Both the position numbers and the translations under genes were made by a program. A stretch of DNA of 37,877 nucleotides from Kiritimatiellota bacterium (GTDB taxonomy: Bacteria > Verrucomicrobiota > Kiritimatiellia > CAIQIC01), in assembly GCA_026398385.1 (NCBI GenBank), contig JAPLSZ010000256.1, positions 1 to 37,877 on the forward strand. The letters run 5' to 3'. Under the pieces are notes generated by a model, which saw only the letters and a list, made by a program, of their open reading frames with translations, had not been told where the DNA came from and searched no databases. Numbering within the stretch: the first letter of the stretch is position 1; each line of letters starts with the position of its first letter. Positions 14,629-22,847 of the stretch are shown one piece after another.

Positions 14629-15762
14629 ATGCTTAACCGAATCCGATGTCTGCTGATCAAGGAACTGACGCAGATCCGGCGCGATCCGCGCCTGTTCGGC
14701 ATCCTGATCATGGCGCCGATCATCCAGCTCGTCGTCATGGGCTTTGCCACCAACACGGACATCCGGGAAATTGCCCTGGCCATCCGCGACAACGACCGCT
14801 CCTTCCACAGCCGCGAGTACATCCGCGCCCTGGCCGCCAGCGGCTATTTTCGCGTGGCGGCGCTGCCCGGCCCCGTGGCGGGCGACGCCCGGCAGCTTGT
14901 CGCCGGCCGCGCCGGCCTGGTGCTGGTCATCCCCCCGGGTTTCGGCCGGCAGCTCGTGCGCCGTGCGCCGGCCACGGTCCAGGCGCTGGTGGACGGCGCG
15001 GACAGCAACTTCGGCATGCAGGGGGTGAATTACCTCAACCAGGCCACGCGCCTCTTCTCCGCGCGCTTCGCCCGCGAGGTGGCCGTGGATGCCCGGCTGC
15101 GCGGACTCGCGCTGCCGGCCGTCGCCGCCGAGACCCGCGTCTGGTACAACCCCGAGCTGACCTCGCGCTACTACATGGTGCCGGCGCTCATGGGCGTCCT
15201 GCTGCTGGTGACCACCATGCTGGTCTCCAGCATGGCGCTGGTAAAGGAGCGCGAGGAGGGCACGATGGAGCAGCTCATCGTCACGCCGCTCCGGCCCATG
15301 GAAATTATCCTCGGCAAGCTGCTGCCGTTCGTCGTCATCGGCTTCGCGGAGGTCACGCTGGCGCTGCCGCTGATGCGCCTGATTTTCGGCGTGCCACTGC
15401 GTGGCAGCGTGCTGCTGCTGTACGCCCTCTCCGGCGTATTTCTGCTGACCACGCTCGGCCTGGGGCTGTTCGTCTCCACGCTGGTCCGCACCCAGCAGCA
15501 GGCGATGCTGATCGCGGCCTTTTTCGTCATGATGCCCTTCATTTTGCTGTCTGGCTTCATCTTCCCGGTGGAGAACATGCCGCCGGCGTTTCAGGTGGTG
15601 GCGCAGTTCATCCCGCTGAAATACTACCTCACGATCATCCGCGGCATCTTCCTCAAGGGTGTGGGGTGGCACGCGCTCTGGCGCGACGGGCTGATCCTGC
15701 TGGCCTGGGGCGTCGGCATCCTCTCCCTGGCCGCGCTCAAATTCCACAAGCGGCTCGACTGA
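14629..15762 (+). CDS. ABC-2 type permease (YbhR-like)
   Basis: This 377-residue inner-membrane subunit of the exporter starts MLNRIRCLLIKELTQIRRDP, with the amphipathic EL.QIRRDP motif of ABC-2 permeases before the first membrane segment. It has a large periplasmic domain (about residues 45-175, including VDGADSNFGMQGVNYLNQA) and then a block of five segments with VKEREEGTMEQLIVTPLRP, LSGFIFPVENMPPAFQ and YYLTIIRGIFLKG. The start lies 17 bases after the YbhS-like stop. It is probably the last gene of the exporter transcript. It looks intact, but its partner permease is broken. Confidence 0.9.
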   Translation: MLNRIRCLLIKELTQIRRDPRLFGILIMAPIIQLVVMGFATNTDIREIALAIRDNDRSFHSREYIRALAASGYFRVAALPGPVAGDARQLVAGRAGLVLVIPPGFGRQLVRRAPATVQALVDGADSNFGMQGVNYLNQATRLFSARFAREVAVDARLRGLALPAVAAETRVWYNPELTSRYYMVPALMGVLLLVTTMLVSSMALVKEREEGTMEQLIVTPLRPMEIILGKLLPFVVIGFAEVTLALPLMRLIFGVPLRGSVLLLYALSGVFLLTTLGLGLFVSTLVRTQQQAMLIAAFFVMMPFILLSGFIFPVENMPPAFQVVAQFIPLKYYLTIIRGIFLKGVGWHALWRDGLILLAWGVGILSLAALKFHKRLD

Positions 15763-15807
15763 AGTGGAGTTTGCTCGCAAGCTTTCAAATCCGAATATCG
15801 AAGCGCT

Positions 15808-15830
15808 AAATTCGAAATAATATCGAATTT
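15808..15830. repeat. Short inverted repeat after the exporter operon
   Basis: AAATTCGA (15808-15815) and TCGAATTT (15823-15830) form a perfect 8-bp stem within a low-complexity stretch of AATCCGAATATCGAAG-like words (15787-15835). It lies 45 bases after the permease stop and could end transcription, but there is no U-run of the usual kind. Confidence 0.5.
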
Positions 15831-15887
15831 CGACATTAGCTTTTCGTGTTGCCCCTGCGAATTTATTGCGCATGAGGGCGAATTAGT

Positions 15888-15915
15888 TTGCCAGGCGGCG
15901 TGGGATGACTATAAT
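15888..15915 (+). promoter_or_regulatory. Promoter for the EF-G gene
   Basis: TTGCCA (15888-15893) and a perfect TATAAT (15910-15915) are separated by 16 bases. This is the strongest sigma-70-type promoter I see in the window. It lies 78 bases before the EF-G start codon, as expected for a highly expressed gene transcribed on its own. Confidence 0.7.
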
Positions 15916-15993
15916 ACCACCCCTTCGCCGCTGGGCCCGGAAATCTTACCCGGACATTTCCTGGAACCGGCGATGGCAACAGAAGAGGCGGTT

Positions 15994-18081
15994 ATGGCGA
16001 GAACGATTCCACTGGATAAGATCAGAAATATCGGGATTATGGCGCACATTGACGCGGGTAAAACCACGGTCAGCGAGCGCATCCTCTTTTACTCGGGCAA
16101 GTCCCATAAGATCGGCGAGGTGCACGACGGGGCGGCCATCATGGACTGGATGCCCCAGGAGCGCGAGCGCGGCATCACCATCACCTCCGCGGCGACGACC
16201 ACGACCTGGCGCGACCATCGGATTACGCTGATCGACACCCCGGGGCACGTGGACTTTACCGTGGAGGTCGAGCGCAGCTTGCGCGTGCTGGATGGCGCGA
16301 TTGCGTTGTTCTGCGCCGTGGGCGGCGTGCAGCCGCAGTCGGAGCAGGTCTGGCACCAGAGCGAGAAGTACAACGTGCCCAAGCTGGCCTTCATCAACAA
16401 GATGGATCGCACCGGCGCGGACTTCTTCGGCGTGGTGGGGGAGATCCAGAGCGAGTTGGGCGCCAATGCCGTGCCGGTGGTCATTCCCCTCGGCCAGGAG
16501 GAGCATTTCCGTGGCCTCATTGATCTGATCACCATGAAGGCCATCCTCTACGATGAGGAATCCGAAGGCCGCGATTTCAACGAGGTGGATATTCCCCCCG
16601 AGAAGCTGGAGAAGGCCCGCAAGTGGCGCGCGAATCTGGTCGAAAAATGCGCGGAACAGGATGACGCGCTGGTGGAGAAATTCCTGGAGACCGGCGATCT
16701 TTCCGCGGAGGAAATCCAGGGCATTCTGCGCAAGGCCACCATTGCCCGGCGCGTGGTGCCGGTGTACTGCGGCTCCGCGTTCAAGAACAAGGGTATCCAA
16801 CGTCTGCTCGACGGCGTCATCCACTGCCTGCCGGCGCCCAACGAGATCCCGCCGATCATCTCGGCCCAGGAGGCGGATGTCGACGTCCGCGAGCCCAAGG
16901 ACGACGCGCCCTTCTCCGCGCTGGCGTTCAAGCTGATGGCCGACAAGCACATCGGCAAGCTGACCTATGTCCGCGTCTATTCCGGCTCGCTGAAGGCCAG
17001 CGACCTGGTGCTCAACAGCACCCGCGACAAGACGCAGCGCGTCGGCCGGATTCTGCGCATGCATGCCAACCGGCAGGAGCCCATTGACGCCGCGTATGCC
17101 GGCGACATTGTCGCCGTGGTCGGCTTGAGCGAAACCAAGACCGGCGATACGCTCTGCAGCGTGGATCATCCGATCCATCTCATGTCCATCGAGTTCCCGA
17201 CCCCGGTGGTGTCCATCAGCATCGCCCCGGAGACCAAGGGGGACAACGAGCGGCTCGGCGCGGCTCTGCATCGGCTGGCGGACGAGGATCCGACGTTCGT
17301 GGTGTCCTTCGATCAGGAGACCAACGAGACCATCATCTCCGGCATGGGCGAGTTGCACCTGGAAATCATCGTGGACCGTTTGAAGCGCGAGTTCAGCGTC
17401 TCCGCCAACGTCGGTCGGCCCGAGGTGGCCTACCGCGAAACGGCGACCATGGCGGTCAAGGGCCAGTACAAGCACGTCAAGCAGTCCGGCGGCCGCGGCC
17501 AGTATGCGGACGTGTACCTGAGCCTGGAGCCGACGGGCGCGGGCAGCGGTTTCGAGTTCGTCAACGACGTGGTCGGCGGCCGCATCCCGACCAACTTCAT
17601 TCCGGCCGTCGAGAAGGGCGTCATCAAGGCCATGCACCACGGCCCGTTTGCCGGCTACCCGGTGGTGGACATGCGGGTCTCCGTGTACGACGGTTCGTAC
17701 CACGAGGTGGATTCGAACGAATTTGCCTTCCAGGAAGCGGCGCGCGCGGGCTTCAAGCAGCTGTTCCTGAAGGCCGAGCCCACGCTGCTCGAGCCGGTGA
17801 TGTCCGTCGAGGTGGTGACGCCCGAAGAATTCATGGGCCCGGTGACGAGTTCGGTCTGCCAGCGCCGCGGCAAGATCGAATCCATGGAGAACAAAGGCGC
17901 GACGCGCATCATCACCGGCATCGTGCCGCTGGGCGAGATGTTCGGCTACGCCAACGCGCTGCGCACGATGAGCCAGGGCCGCGCCTCCTTCACCATGGTC
18001 TTCGAGCACTACGAGCCCGTGCCCTACGCGCTGACCGAGGAAATCATCAAGCGCCGCCGCGAGCAGAACAAGATCCGCTGA
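15994..18081 (+). CDS. fusA: Elongation factor G
   Basis: This GTPase drives ribosome translocation. The product is 695 residues, the standard EF-G length. The G1 motif is [10 protein letters not shown]3 is DTPGHVDF and G4 is NKMD; switch I contains [16 protein letters not shown]. Domains II to V follow in order, with [16 protein letters not shown] in domain IV and a C-terminus of [20 protein letters not shown] 15994 ([12 protein letters not shown]) is preferred over ATG 15973, because EF-Gs usually start at this point and an AAGAGG lies just upstream. The gene is not in a str operon: rpsL, rpsG and tuf are absent, so it may be a second or relocated copy. Codon use resembles the neighbours. 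Confidence 0.95.
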   Translation: MARTIPLDKIRNIGIMAHIDAGKTTVSERILFYSGKSHKIGEVHDGAAIMDWMPQERERGITITSAATTTTWRDHRITLIDTPGHVDFTVEVERSLRVLDGAIALFCAVGGVQPQSEQVWHQSEKYNVPKLAFINKMDRTGADFFGVVGEIQSELGANAVPVVIPLGQEEHFRGLIDLITMKAILYDEESEGRDFNEVDIPPEKLEKARKWRANLVEKCAEQDDALVEKFLETGDLSAEEIQGILRKATIARRVVPVYCGSAFKNKGIQRLLDGVIHCLPAPNEIPPIISAQEADVDVREPKDDAPFSALAFKLMADKHIGKLTYVRVYSGSLKASDLVLNSTRDKTQRVGRILRMHANRQEPIDAAYAGDIVAVVGLSETKTGDTLCSVDHPIHLMSIEFPTPVVSISIAPETKGDNERLGAALHRLADEDPTFVVSFDQETNETIISGMGELHLEIIVDRLKREFSVSANVGRPEVAYRETATMAVKGQYKHVKQSGGRGQYADVYLSLEPTGAGSGFEFVNDVVGGRIPTNFIPAVEKGVIKAMHHGPFAGYPVVDMRVSVYDGSYHEVDSNEFAFQEAARAGFKQLFLKAEPTLLEPVMSVEVVTPEEFMGPVTSSVCQRRGKIESMENKGATRIITGIVPLGEMFGYANALRTMSQGRASFTMVFEHYEPVPYALTEEIIKRRREQNKIR

Positions 18082-18082
18082 C

Positions 18083-18130
18083 CAGGCCCAGTTCTCGTGG
18101 GCCTGCCCCGCACTCCTAATCGGAGCGGGG
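18083..18130 (+). terminator. Tandem hairpins after the EF-G gene
   Basis: CAGGCCCA (18083-18090) pairs perfectly with TGGGCCTG (18098-18105) over a 7-base loop. Next, CCCCGCACTCC pairs with GGAGCGGGG (about 18106-18130). The first hairpin starts one base after the stop codon. Neither has a U-tract, so a rho-independent terminator is possible but not proven. Confidence 0.5.
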
Positions 18131-18157
18131 CTTCGGCTGCTCTCGATCCAGTTCTTC

Positions 18158-18371
18158 GTGGGCGGGGCTTCTACTACTCTGCGAAGTGTCGACTCTGCTT
18201 CGCCGTGCGTAGCAGCTCTCTGCTATGCGTAGCGCTTCGCAGAGCATAGTCGCAGAGCAGGGAGCCCCTTCGCTTCCTTCTTCGCTCGGAAGCTTCGCAG
18301 GACAAGACGAAGCACGAGCAGCCCCGCGTCCGCAAGCGAAATACAACCGCGGGGCTGGAAGCCCCGCCCAC
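18158..18371. repeat. Long palindromic repeat element (GTGGGCGGGGCTTC ends)
   Basis: The ends GTGGGCGGGGCTTC (18158-18171) and GAAGCCCCGCCCAC (18358-18371) are perfect 14-bp inverted repeats. The interior folds into several hairpins made of CTTCGC / GCGAAG and TGCTATGCGTAGC words and contains CGAAGCACGAGCAGCCCCGC, the inverse of CTCGTGCTTCGT. A compact relative of about 110 bp in the opposite orientation lies at 32661-32771. The spacer 18082-18665 holds no gene that I can support. Confidence 0.75.
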
Positions 18372-18425
18372 AAGCAGGCCGGCTCCCCGGCTACAGGATT
18401 CCGCATTTGCTTCGCCGTAAGGCCT

Positions 18426-18568
18426 CAGTCACATGGTGGTTCTTAGGGGCGTCACTGGCGATAAGATCATCCTGTAGGCCGGGTCTCCGACCCGGCGAAA
18501 GGCGACGCCGGCGGGTTCGGCAAGCTCACCGCCGGCGGTCGCAGCAAGTCTGCGCCCCTATGTGACTG
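18426..18568. repeat. Nested inverted repeat enclosing REP copy G
   Basis: CAGTCACAT (18426-18434) and ATGTGACTG (18560-18568) form the outer arms, and AGGGGCG / CGCCCCT lies just inside them. Between them is a GGG-variant REP (copy G, 18473-18497, plus strand, GTAG foot), then an 11-base-stem candidate around CGCCGGCGGG and CCGCCGGCG (about 18508-18537). It looks like one palindromic element into which a REP has been placed. Confidence 0.65.
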
Positions 18569-18665
18569 ACCCATTACCGGCCGCCCGACTGGCTGCTAGC
18601 CAGAATAAAAAACAAGGTGTATATTCCATCAACCCCTGAGCGGGGCGAAGAAAAGGAGTGCGACG

Positions 18666-19220
18666 ATGAAAAAATACCTGGCGGTACTATGGCTGGCCGC
18701 GACGCTGACGGCTTCGGCGGGCACAGCCAGCATATTGAGCGGCGATGAAAACTGGCGCATGAATTTCCGGCCGGAATTCCAGTTTTCCAAGGTCGGCGGC
18801 GAATTTGCCGGCCTAGCGGGCGCGCAGTTGGGCGTTTCGCTCCAGCGTTCGTTCTACATCGGCGCGGCGGGCTATGGCCTCGTCAACAGCCTTGAGACGC
18901 AGGGCCCCGCCAGCCGGCTGAGCGCCCTCGATTTCTGGTACGCGGGCGGGTTCCTGGACGTCACCCTGTTTGCCAACCAGACGGTGCATGGCTCGTTCAA
19001 CACCGTGTTCGCCGGCGGCCGGGTAAAACCCGGCGGCGCGGAATCGGCCAACGTGTTCGTCGCGTCGCCCGGCGTCACGCTCCAAGTCAAGCTCGCGCCG
19101 CTGGTGGAGTTGGGCGTGGGCGCCGGCTACCGCTTCGTCAGCGGCAGCGACCTGCCCACCGACAGCGAACTCAGCAAGCCCTGGTGCAGCATCTTCCTGC
19201 GTTTCAACGAGAGCCTGTAA
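18666..19220 (+). CDS. Secreted protein of unknown function, possible small outer-membrane beta-barrel
   Basis: This 184-residue protein has a clear signal peptide (MKKYLAVLWLAATLTASAG) and a strong ribosome-binding site, AAGGAG at 18653-18658. The mature part alternates short hydrophobic and glycine-rich stretches, for example GLAGAQLGVSLQRSFYIGAA, FDVTLF-like segments and VELGVGAGYRFVSG. It ends in an aromatic strand (WCSIFLRFNESL), a pattern fitting a small beta-barrel. I do not recognise the family. It stands alone between repeats and a gene remnant; a CCCCTGAGCGGGG hairpin lies in its leader (about 18633-18645). Confidence 0.75.
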   Translation: MKKYLAVLWLAATLTASAGTASILSGDENWRMNFRPEFQFSKVGGEFAGLAGAQLGVSLQRSFYIGAAGYGLVNSLETQGPASRLSALDFWYAGGFLDVTLFANQTVHGSFNTVFAGGRVKPGGAESANVFVASPGVTLQVKLAPLVELGVGAGYRFVSGSDLPTDSELSKPWCSIFLRFNESL

Positions 19221-19309
19221 ACCGGCAAGCTGTTGATGAAACAGGGCGCAGGCGCGACGCAGGCGTAGCCGCGACATGCTTGTCGCCGGCCGCCGCGATT
19301 TTGGCGCGC

Positions 19310-19525
19310 GCCAGCCGTAAGAGCAACCAACGACGTTCGGCGCGAGGGCACGGAATCGCCGCCGTGGCGGCCATGACCGCCTCCTTCACCGTGGCCGATC
19401 TCCAGCGGCTCTGTCCGGGCGTCAGCTTGGATATGATCCGCACCGTATTGGGAAATATGCAGACGGCGCGGCAAGTCGTCTGCATAAAGCGTGGCCGTTC
19501 ATCGAGTTGGGAACGAATTGGGTAA
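19310..19525 (+). pseudogene. C-terminal winged-helix remnant, probably of a Fic-family protein
   Basis: The frame ending at 19525 contains SFTVADLQRLCPGVSLDMIR, then TVLGNMQTARQVVCIKRG and SSSWERIG. This resembles the helix-turn-helix at the C-terminus of many Fic-domain proteins. Dropping one base near 19520 lets the frame run on as GNRANPGNKLCNSPN, like the Gly-Asn-rich tails of those proteins, so there is also a small frameshift. The Fic domain itself (HPFxxGNGR motif) is absent upstream, where the secreted-protein gene ends at 19220. Confidence 0.45.
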
Positions 19526-19719
19526 TAGAGCTAATCCGGGTAATAAACTGTGTAATAGCCCGAATAGCTGCACGCTATCTGCGAGCTTGCCGGTGCCCGT
19601 CGTTTTCTGGTAATCGCCGGCGGTTGATAATCAACGAATGAAATAGAAAAATCAAAATTGATTTTGCGTAGCTTCGGCTGCTGTCCAAGACGAAACCTGG
19701 AAATTTCTGAATGGAGGAC

Positions 19720-20384
19720 GGCGCTTTCGTCCTGCGGCGCCTGCAACGGGAAATGCGGCGCGTTGTGGCAGAGGTGCAGGTAAAACGGCTTCTTCGCCGC
19801 CAGCGCTTCGTCAATGAACTTGATGCCGAAATCGGTCCAGAGATCGGTCGAGTACCACTGGTTCGGAAGCGGGCCGCCGCGTGAACCAACGTTGGTGCCG
19901 TTGAGGAAGATCTCGGCCTTCGGCGAGTCGGGGTAATAGAATCCGCCGGCGGCGGCGTTGAGGCTGCGGTCGAAGCCGCGCGTCCATGGTGTCACGCCGC
20001 GTTCCTGGCCGACGTGCCATTTGCCGCTCATGATGGTGAAGTAGCCCGCGGGCCGCAAGACCTCGGCCATGGTGACGCAACGGTCGTTGAGGTGGCCCTG
20101 GTAGCCGGGCAAAGCTTTGTCCTCCATCATGTGGCCGACGCCGGCCTGGTGCGGGTAGAGGCCGGTCAGCAGCGCGCGGTATTATAGAACTGCGTGAAGC
20201 GCACGCCGCCCGCGGCGAGCGCGTCGAGGTTCGGCGTCGGGATCTCGCTGCCGTAACAGCCGATGTCGCTGTACCCCATGTCGTCCACCAGGATGACGAC
20301 GATGTTCGGCCGCGTCCCCGACAGGCCGGCCGCCCCGGCTTCCAGCGTGAGCAGCGCCAGGAGCACGGTCAGTATTCTTTTCAT
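19720..20384 (-). pseudogene. Secreted sulfatase pseudogene lacking the active-site motif
   Basis: The start at 20384 reads [20 protein letters not shown] (signal peptide), then [20 protein letters not shown] with the Asp pair that binds calcium in sulfatases, and [10 protein letters not shown], which stops at once (TGA, 20166-20168). In another frame it continues [19 protein letters not shown], then FTIMSGKWHVGQ, WTRGFDRSLN and PFYLHLCHNAPHFPLQAP. The C-x-P-x-R block, whose Cys or Ser becomes formylglycine, should sit exactly at the junction and is missing. About 22 bases appear lost between two GCGCTGCTG-like direct repeats. Similarity ends near 19720, so the C-terminal half is missing too. 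Such sulfatases desulfate polysaccharides in PVC bacteria. Confidence 0.85.
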
Positions 20385-20525
20385 GGTGTTCCGCTAGGCG
20401 CTCGCCGGACGCGCCGCCAGGCCGCTTTGAAAGCGCGCTTTCATGGGGTGGAAATTACCACGTCAGGGCTGGGGACGCAAACATCAGCGGCGCACCGACC
20501 CAATGAATTAACTTGTTTCCTTTTG

Positions 20526-20559
20526 TTGACGCCGCTGGAAATAGTTGCTATCAATGATA
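20526..20559 (+). promoter_or_regulatory. Candidate hicBA promoter and operator
   Basis: TTGACG (20526-20531) and TATCAA (20549-20554) are 17 bases apart. The -10 box overlaps the short palindrome TATCA-A-TGATA (20549-20559), suitable for a repressor such as the antitoxin. The hicB start codon lies 24 bases downstream of the palindrome. Confidence 0.5.
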
Positions 20560-20582
20560 TCTGTTTTACCAAGAGGTGCGCT

Positions 20583-20942
20583 ATGGCCAAAAAACAGATT
20601 CTCATTCGGGATCTGCCGGAAGCGTTATACGAATGGATTGAGACCGAACGCCACGCCAAACGTGTATCGCAAAAAGAGTTTTTGCTGAAGGTGCTTGGGA
20701 ATGCTGCCGCTCATTCCGCGCCGGATACGGGAATAGCGGGGCTTTCGGCATTCAGCCGGATGACTTTGGTGTATTGGAAGAGCAAGAAGTTCTGGCTGGG
20801 TAAACTGCTGGAACATCCTGAAATCATGACGCAGGGGCGTACCCTGAAGGAATTGGAGCAGAACATCCGCGAGGCGTTCCTGCTGATGGCGCTGGACGAG
20901 GTGCCCGAGAAGTACCAAATCCGCGAAGTGGCGATGGCATGA
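20583..20942 (+). CDS. hicB: HicB-family antitoxin with extra N-terminal ribbon-helix-helix-like domain
   Basis: The product is 119 residues. Residues 60-119 (YWKSKKFWLGKLLEHPEI, then MTQGRTLKELEQNIREAFL and PEKYQIREVAM) are a typical HicB partial-RNase-H fold that blocks the toxin. Residues 1-45 (AKKQILIRDLPEALYEWIET, then KRVSQKEFLLKVL) look like the ribbon-helix-helix DNA-binding domain of FitA/VapB-type antitoxins. Many HicB proteins carry their DNA-binding domain at the C-terminus, so this order is reversed. An internal ATG at 20760 would give HicB alone but has no ribosome-binding site. The upstream start has AGAGGTG. It overlaps hicA by 4 bases (ATGA), with the antitoxin first. Confidence 0.82.
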   Translation: MAKKQILIRDLPEALYEWIETERHAKRVSQKEFLLKVLGNAAAHSAPDTGIAGLSAFSRMTLVYWKSKKFWLGKLLEHPEIMTQGRTLKELEQNIREAFLLMALDEVPEKYQIREVAMA

Positions 20943-21118
20943 AACGGCGCGAACTGCTTCGCCGGCTGCAACAGGAAGGTTGTGTCCTGCTTCGTTCCGG
21001 CGGACATCATGACATCTATGTGAACCGTCAGACGGGCAAGAAGCAGCCGGTCCCTCGACACAGCGAGATTGACGAGCACTTGGCCAAACACATCCTGCGC
21101 TATCTTGGTTTGGAATGA
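20939..21118 (+). CDS. hicA: HicA-family mRNA interferase toxin
   Basis: This small toxin of 59 residues is expected to cleave mRNA when free of HicB. It begins MKRRELLRRLQQEGCVLLRS, followed by GGHHDIYVN, whose His is the catalytic residue of the double-stranded-RNA-binding-like HicA fold. PVPRHSEIDEHLAKHILRYL is the conserved C-terminal block. The length is normal for HicA. Its ATG at 20939 overlaps the hicB stop, giving translational coupling. The pair lies beside pseudogenes (a sulfatase and a Fic-like remnant), fitting an accessory region. Confidence 0.93.
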   Translation: MKRRELLRRLQQEGCVLLRSGGHHDIYVNRQTGKKQPVPRHSEIDEHLAKHILRYLGLE

Positions 21119-21199
21119 GGTTTACGATGTCCGCCCAGGGGTGTTTAGCGCGGAGTGCCTACGTGAATTTTATGTCTGCTCATCCGTGACGTTCCGCGC

Positions 21200-22147
21200 T
21201 CAGGCCAGGACCGGCAGCGCGCGCACGGCGTCGAGCACGGCCACGAGGGGGACTTCTTCCAGCCGGCCGTCGGGGGCCTGGACAATGCGCACGGCGGGCC
21301 CGCGCGGACCCCAGGCCTCGGGATCGGTCGGCCCGAACAGCGCCACCACCGGCAACCCCAGCGCGGCCGCCAGATGCGTGATGCCGGAGTCGTTACCAAC
21401 ATAGGCGCGGCACGCCGCGAGCACGGCGGCCACCTCGACCAGCGCGCAGCCGGTCAGCACGGCGACGTCGGGCAGTTCGCGCGCCAGCACGGGCGCCAGC
21501 GGCTGATCGGCCTCGCCCAGCACGAGCAGCGGCGCGAGGTCGTCCCGTAGCGCGCGGATTAACGCGATGAACCGGTCCGCCGGCCAGTTCTTGTGCGGGC
21601 TGCCGCTGCCGGGGTGCACCGCCAGCACCGGCCCGCGCAGGCCGCGCGCCGCCAGGCCGTCGCGGCCCCGCTGACGCAGCTCCGCGCGCAGCGCCAACTG
21701 CGGACGCTCTGCGCCCTCGGCGTAGAGCGCGAGGGTCTCCAACGGCTGGAGGAACTGCTCGATGGCATGGCCGGCACGCAGGAGCGGCGAGCCATAGATG
21801 ACCTGACGCGCCCCGGCCATGAGCAGATTCTGGCGGACCACGTCGTCGGGGTCGTGCAGATAGCTGACCACCAAATCGAAGGATTGCACATGCTCCCGCT
21901 GCGCGCCGGTGAAGCGGGTCCCCCGGGCAAAGAAGCGGGCCATCTCGGCCTTGTCGAGGGAGACCACCCGCTCGACCAGCCCGCCGGCCAGCGCCAGGTC
22001 GGCGATATGCGGATAGCCGACCAGCTCGATGTAGGCCGTGGGCCAGCGCGCCCGCAGCTTCTGCAGCGCGGGCAGCGTCAGGATGAAATCGCCGATTGCG
22101 CCGCCGCGTAGCACCAGGATGCGGACTTGTTTAGGTGCGGAGGACAT
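21200..22147 (-). CDS. Glycosyltransferase family 9 (heptosyltransferase-like)
   Basis: This 315-residue GT-B enzyme would transfer a sugar, usually a heptose, during lipopolysaccharide core synthesis. The N-terminal domain starts ILVLRGGAIGDFILTLPALQ, the GT9 signature. The C-terminal domain shows AVHPGSGSPHKNWPADRFIA and YVGNDSGITHLAAALGLPVV then ALFGPTDPEAWGP, the donor-binding block. The ATG at 22147 is chosen because it matches the family start and overlaps the stop of the upstream membrane-protein gene (TGATG), indicating an operon. The acceptor sugar cannot be inferred. Confidence 0.9.
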   Translation of the reverse strand: MSSAPKQVRILVLRGGAIGDFILTLPALQKLRARWPTAYIELVGYPHIADLALAGGLVERVVSLDKAEMARFFARGTRFTGAQREHVQSFDLVVSYLHDPDDVVRQNLLMAGARQVIYGSPLLRAGHAIEQFLQPLETLALYAEGAERPQLALRAELRQRGRDGLAARGLRGPVLAVHPGSGSPHKNWPADRFIALIRALRDDLAPLLVLGEADQPLAPVLARELPDVAVLTGCALVEVAAVLAACRAYVGNDSGITHLAAALGLPVVALFGPTDPEAWGPRGPAVRIVQAPDGRLEEVPLVAVLDAVRALPVLA

Positions 22148-22689
22148 CAAAATACGATCACGCCGAGCACGAGCAGCAGCAGCCCGAACGCCAGACGGGC
22201 CAGGCCGCCGCTGCGGCAGCGCGCGTCGGTCCGGGTGGCGAACCCGGCCGCCTGCCGGAAGCGGAACGGGCTGAGCACCAGCACGATGCCCGCCGCGACC
22301 CAGGCGTAGGCCAGCACGGTCATGACGAAATGCCACGCCGAAGGATGCCAGCGCGCGGCATTGAGCACCGGATTAGCGAGCAGCAATAGCAAGCCGCCTA
22401 ACGCGCGCGGCGCCAGAAGTTCGTCCATGAAGAACACGATCAGGCCAAAAGCCAGCGGCGTCAGCAGGAAAAGACTGGGCTTCAGGCCATCGAACCGGCC
22501 GAGGTCGGCATGGTAGACCACCCAGCTCGCCCAGACCAGGTCCACGGCTGTCAGCAGCCACGCCGGCCCGCGGCTGCGCGGAAAGGCCAGCAGCAGGCGG
22601 CGCAGCGGACCGGGCGCCAGCACGACGGCCAGATTGACCGCCATCATCACCGCGCCCACCGCGCACGCCCAAACAGCTAAAGGTGACAT
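22147..22689 (-). CDS. Integral membrane protein of unknown function
   Basis: This 180-residue protein has about six hydrophobic segments: LAVWACAVGAVMMAVNLAVV, PAWLLTAVDLVWASWVVYHA, PSLFLLTPLAFGLIVFFMDE, a leucine-rich GGLLLLLANP, WHFVMTVLAYAWVAAGIVLV and LARLAFGLLLLVLGVIVF. No catalytic motif is visible. It is translationally coupled to the glycosyltransferase (TGATG), so a role in envelope glycan synthesis or transport is possible. I do not recognise the family. Confidence 0.75.
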   Translation of the reverse strand: MSPLAVWACAVGAVMMAVNLAVVLAPGPLRRLLLAFPRSRGPAWLLTAVDLVWASWVVYHADLGRFDGLKPSLFLLTPLAFGLIVFFMDELLAPRALGGLLLLLANPVLNAARWHPSAWHFVMTVLAYAWVAAGIVLVLSPFRFRQAAGFATRTDARCRSGGLARLAFGLLLLVLGVIVF

Positions 22690-22847
22690 GTCCTAGTCCT
22701 CATCTTCACACAGGGGTTTGTTGGCGCTCATTCTGCTGGTTCACCGCGAAATGTCACGCCTGAATCTTGCCGGCCTGGCAGGGAGAAACATTGCATCGGA
22801 ACGGCGGCGGCGGTATTTTCGACCGCGACGCTTGGGGAGCTGCGGAC

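Noticed and set aside
13558-15762. One 734-residue protein joining both permeases
   Set aside because: About 235 residues in the middle are the wrong frame of the first permease and have no membrane segments; the real sequence continues in another frame.
15946-18009. A 687-codon minus-strand open frame
   Set aside because: It is antisense to the well-supported EF-G gene and has no family features.
20427-20582. A longer hicB start
   Set aside because: The extra residues are unlike any antitoxin, and ATG 20583 has AGAGGTG upstream and starts the recognisable domain.
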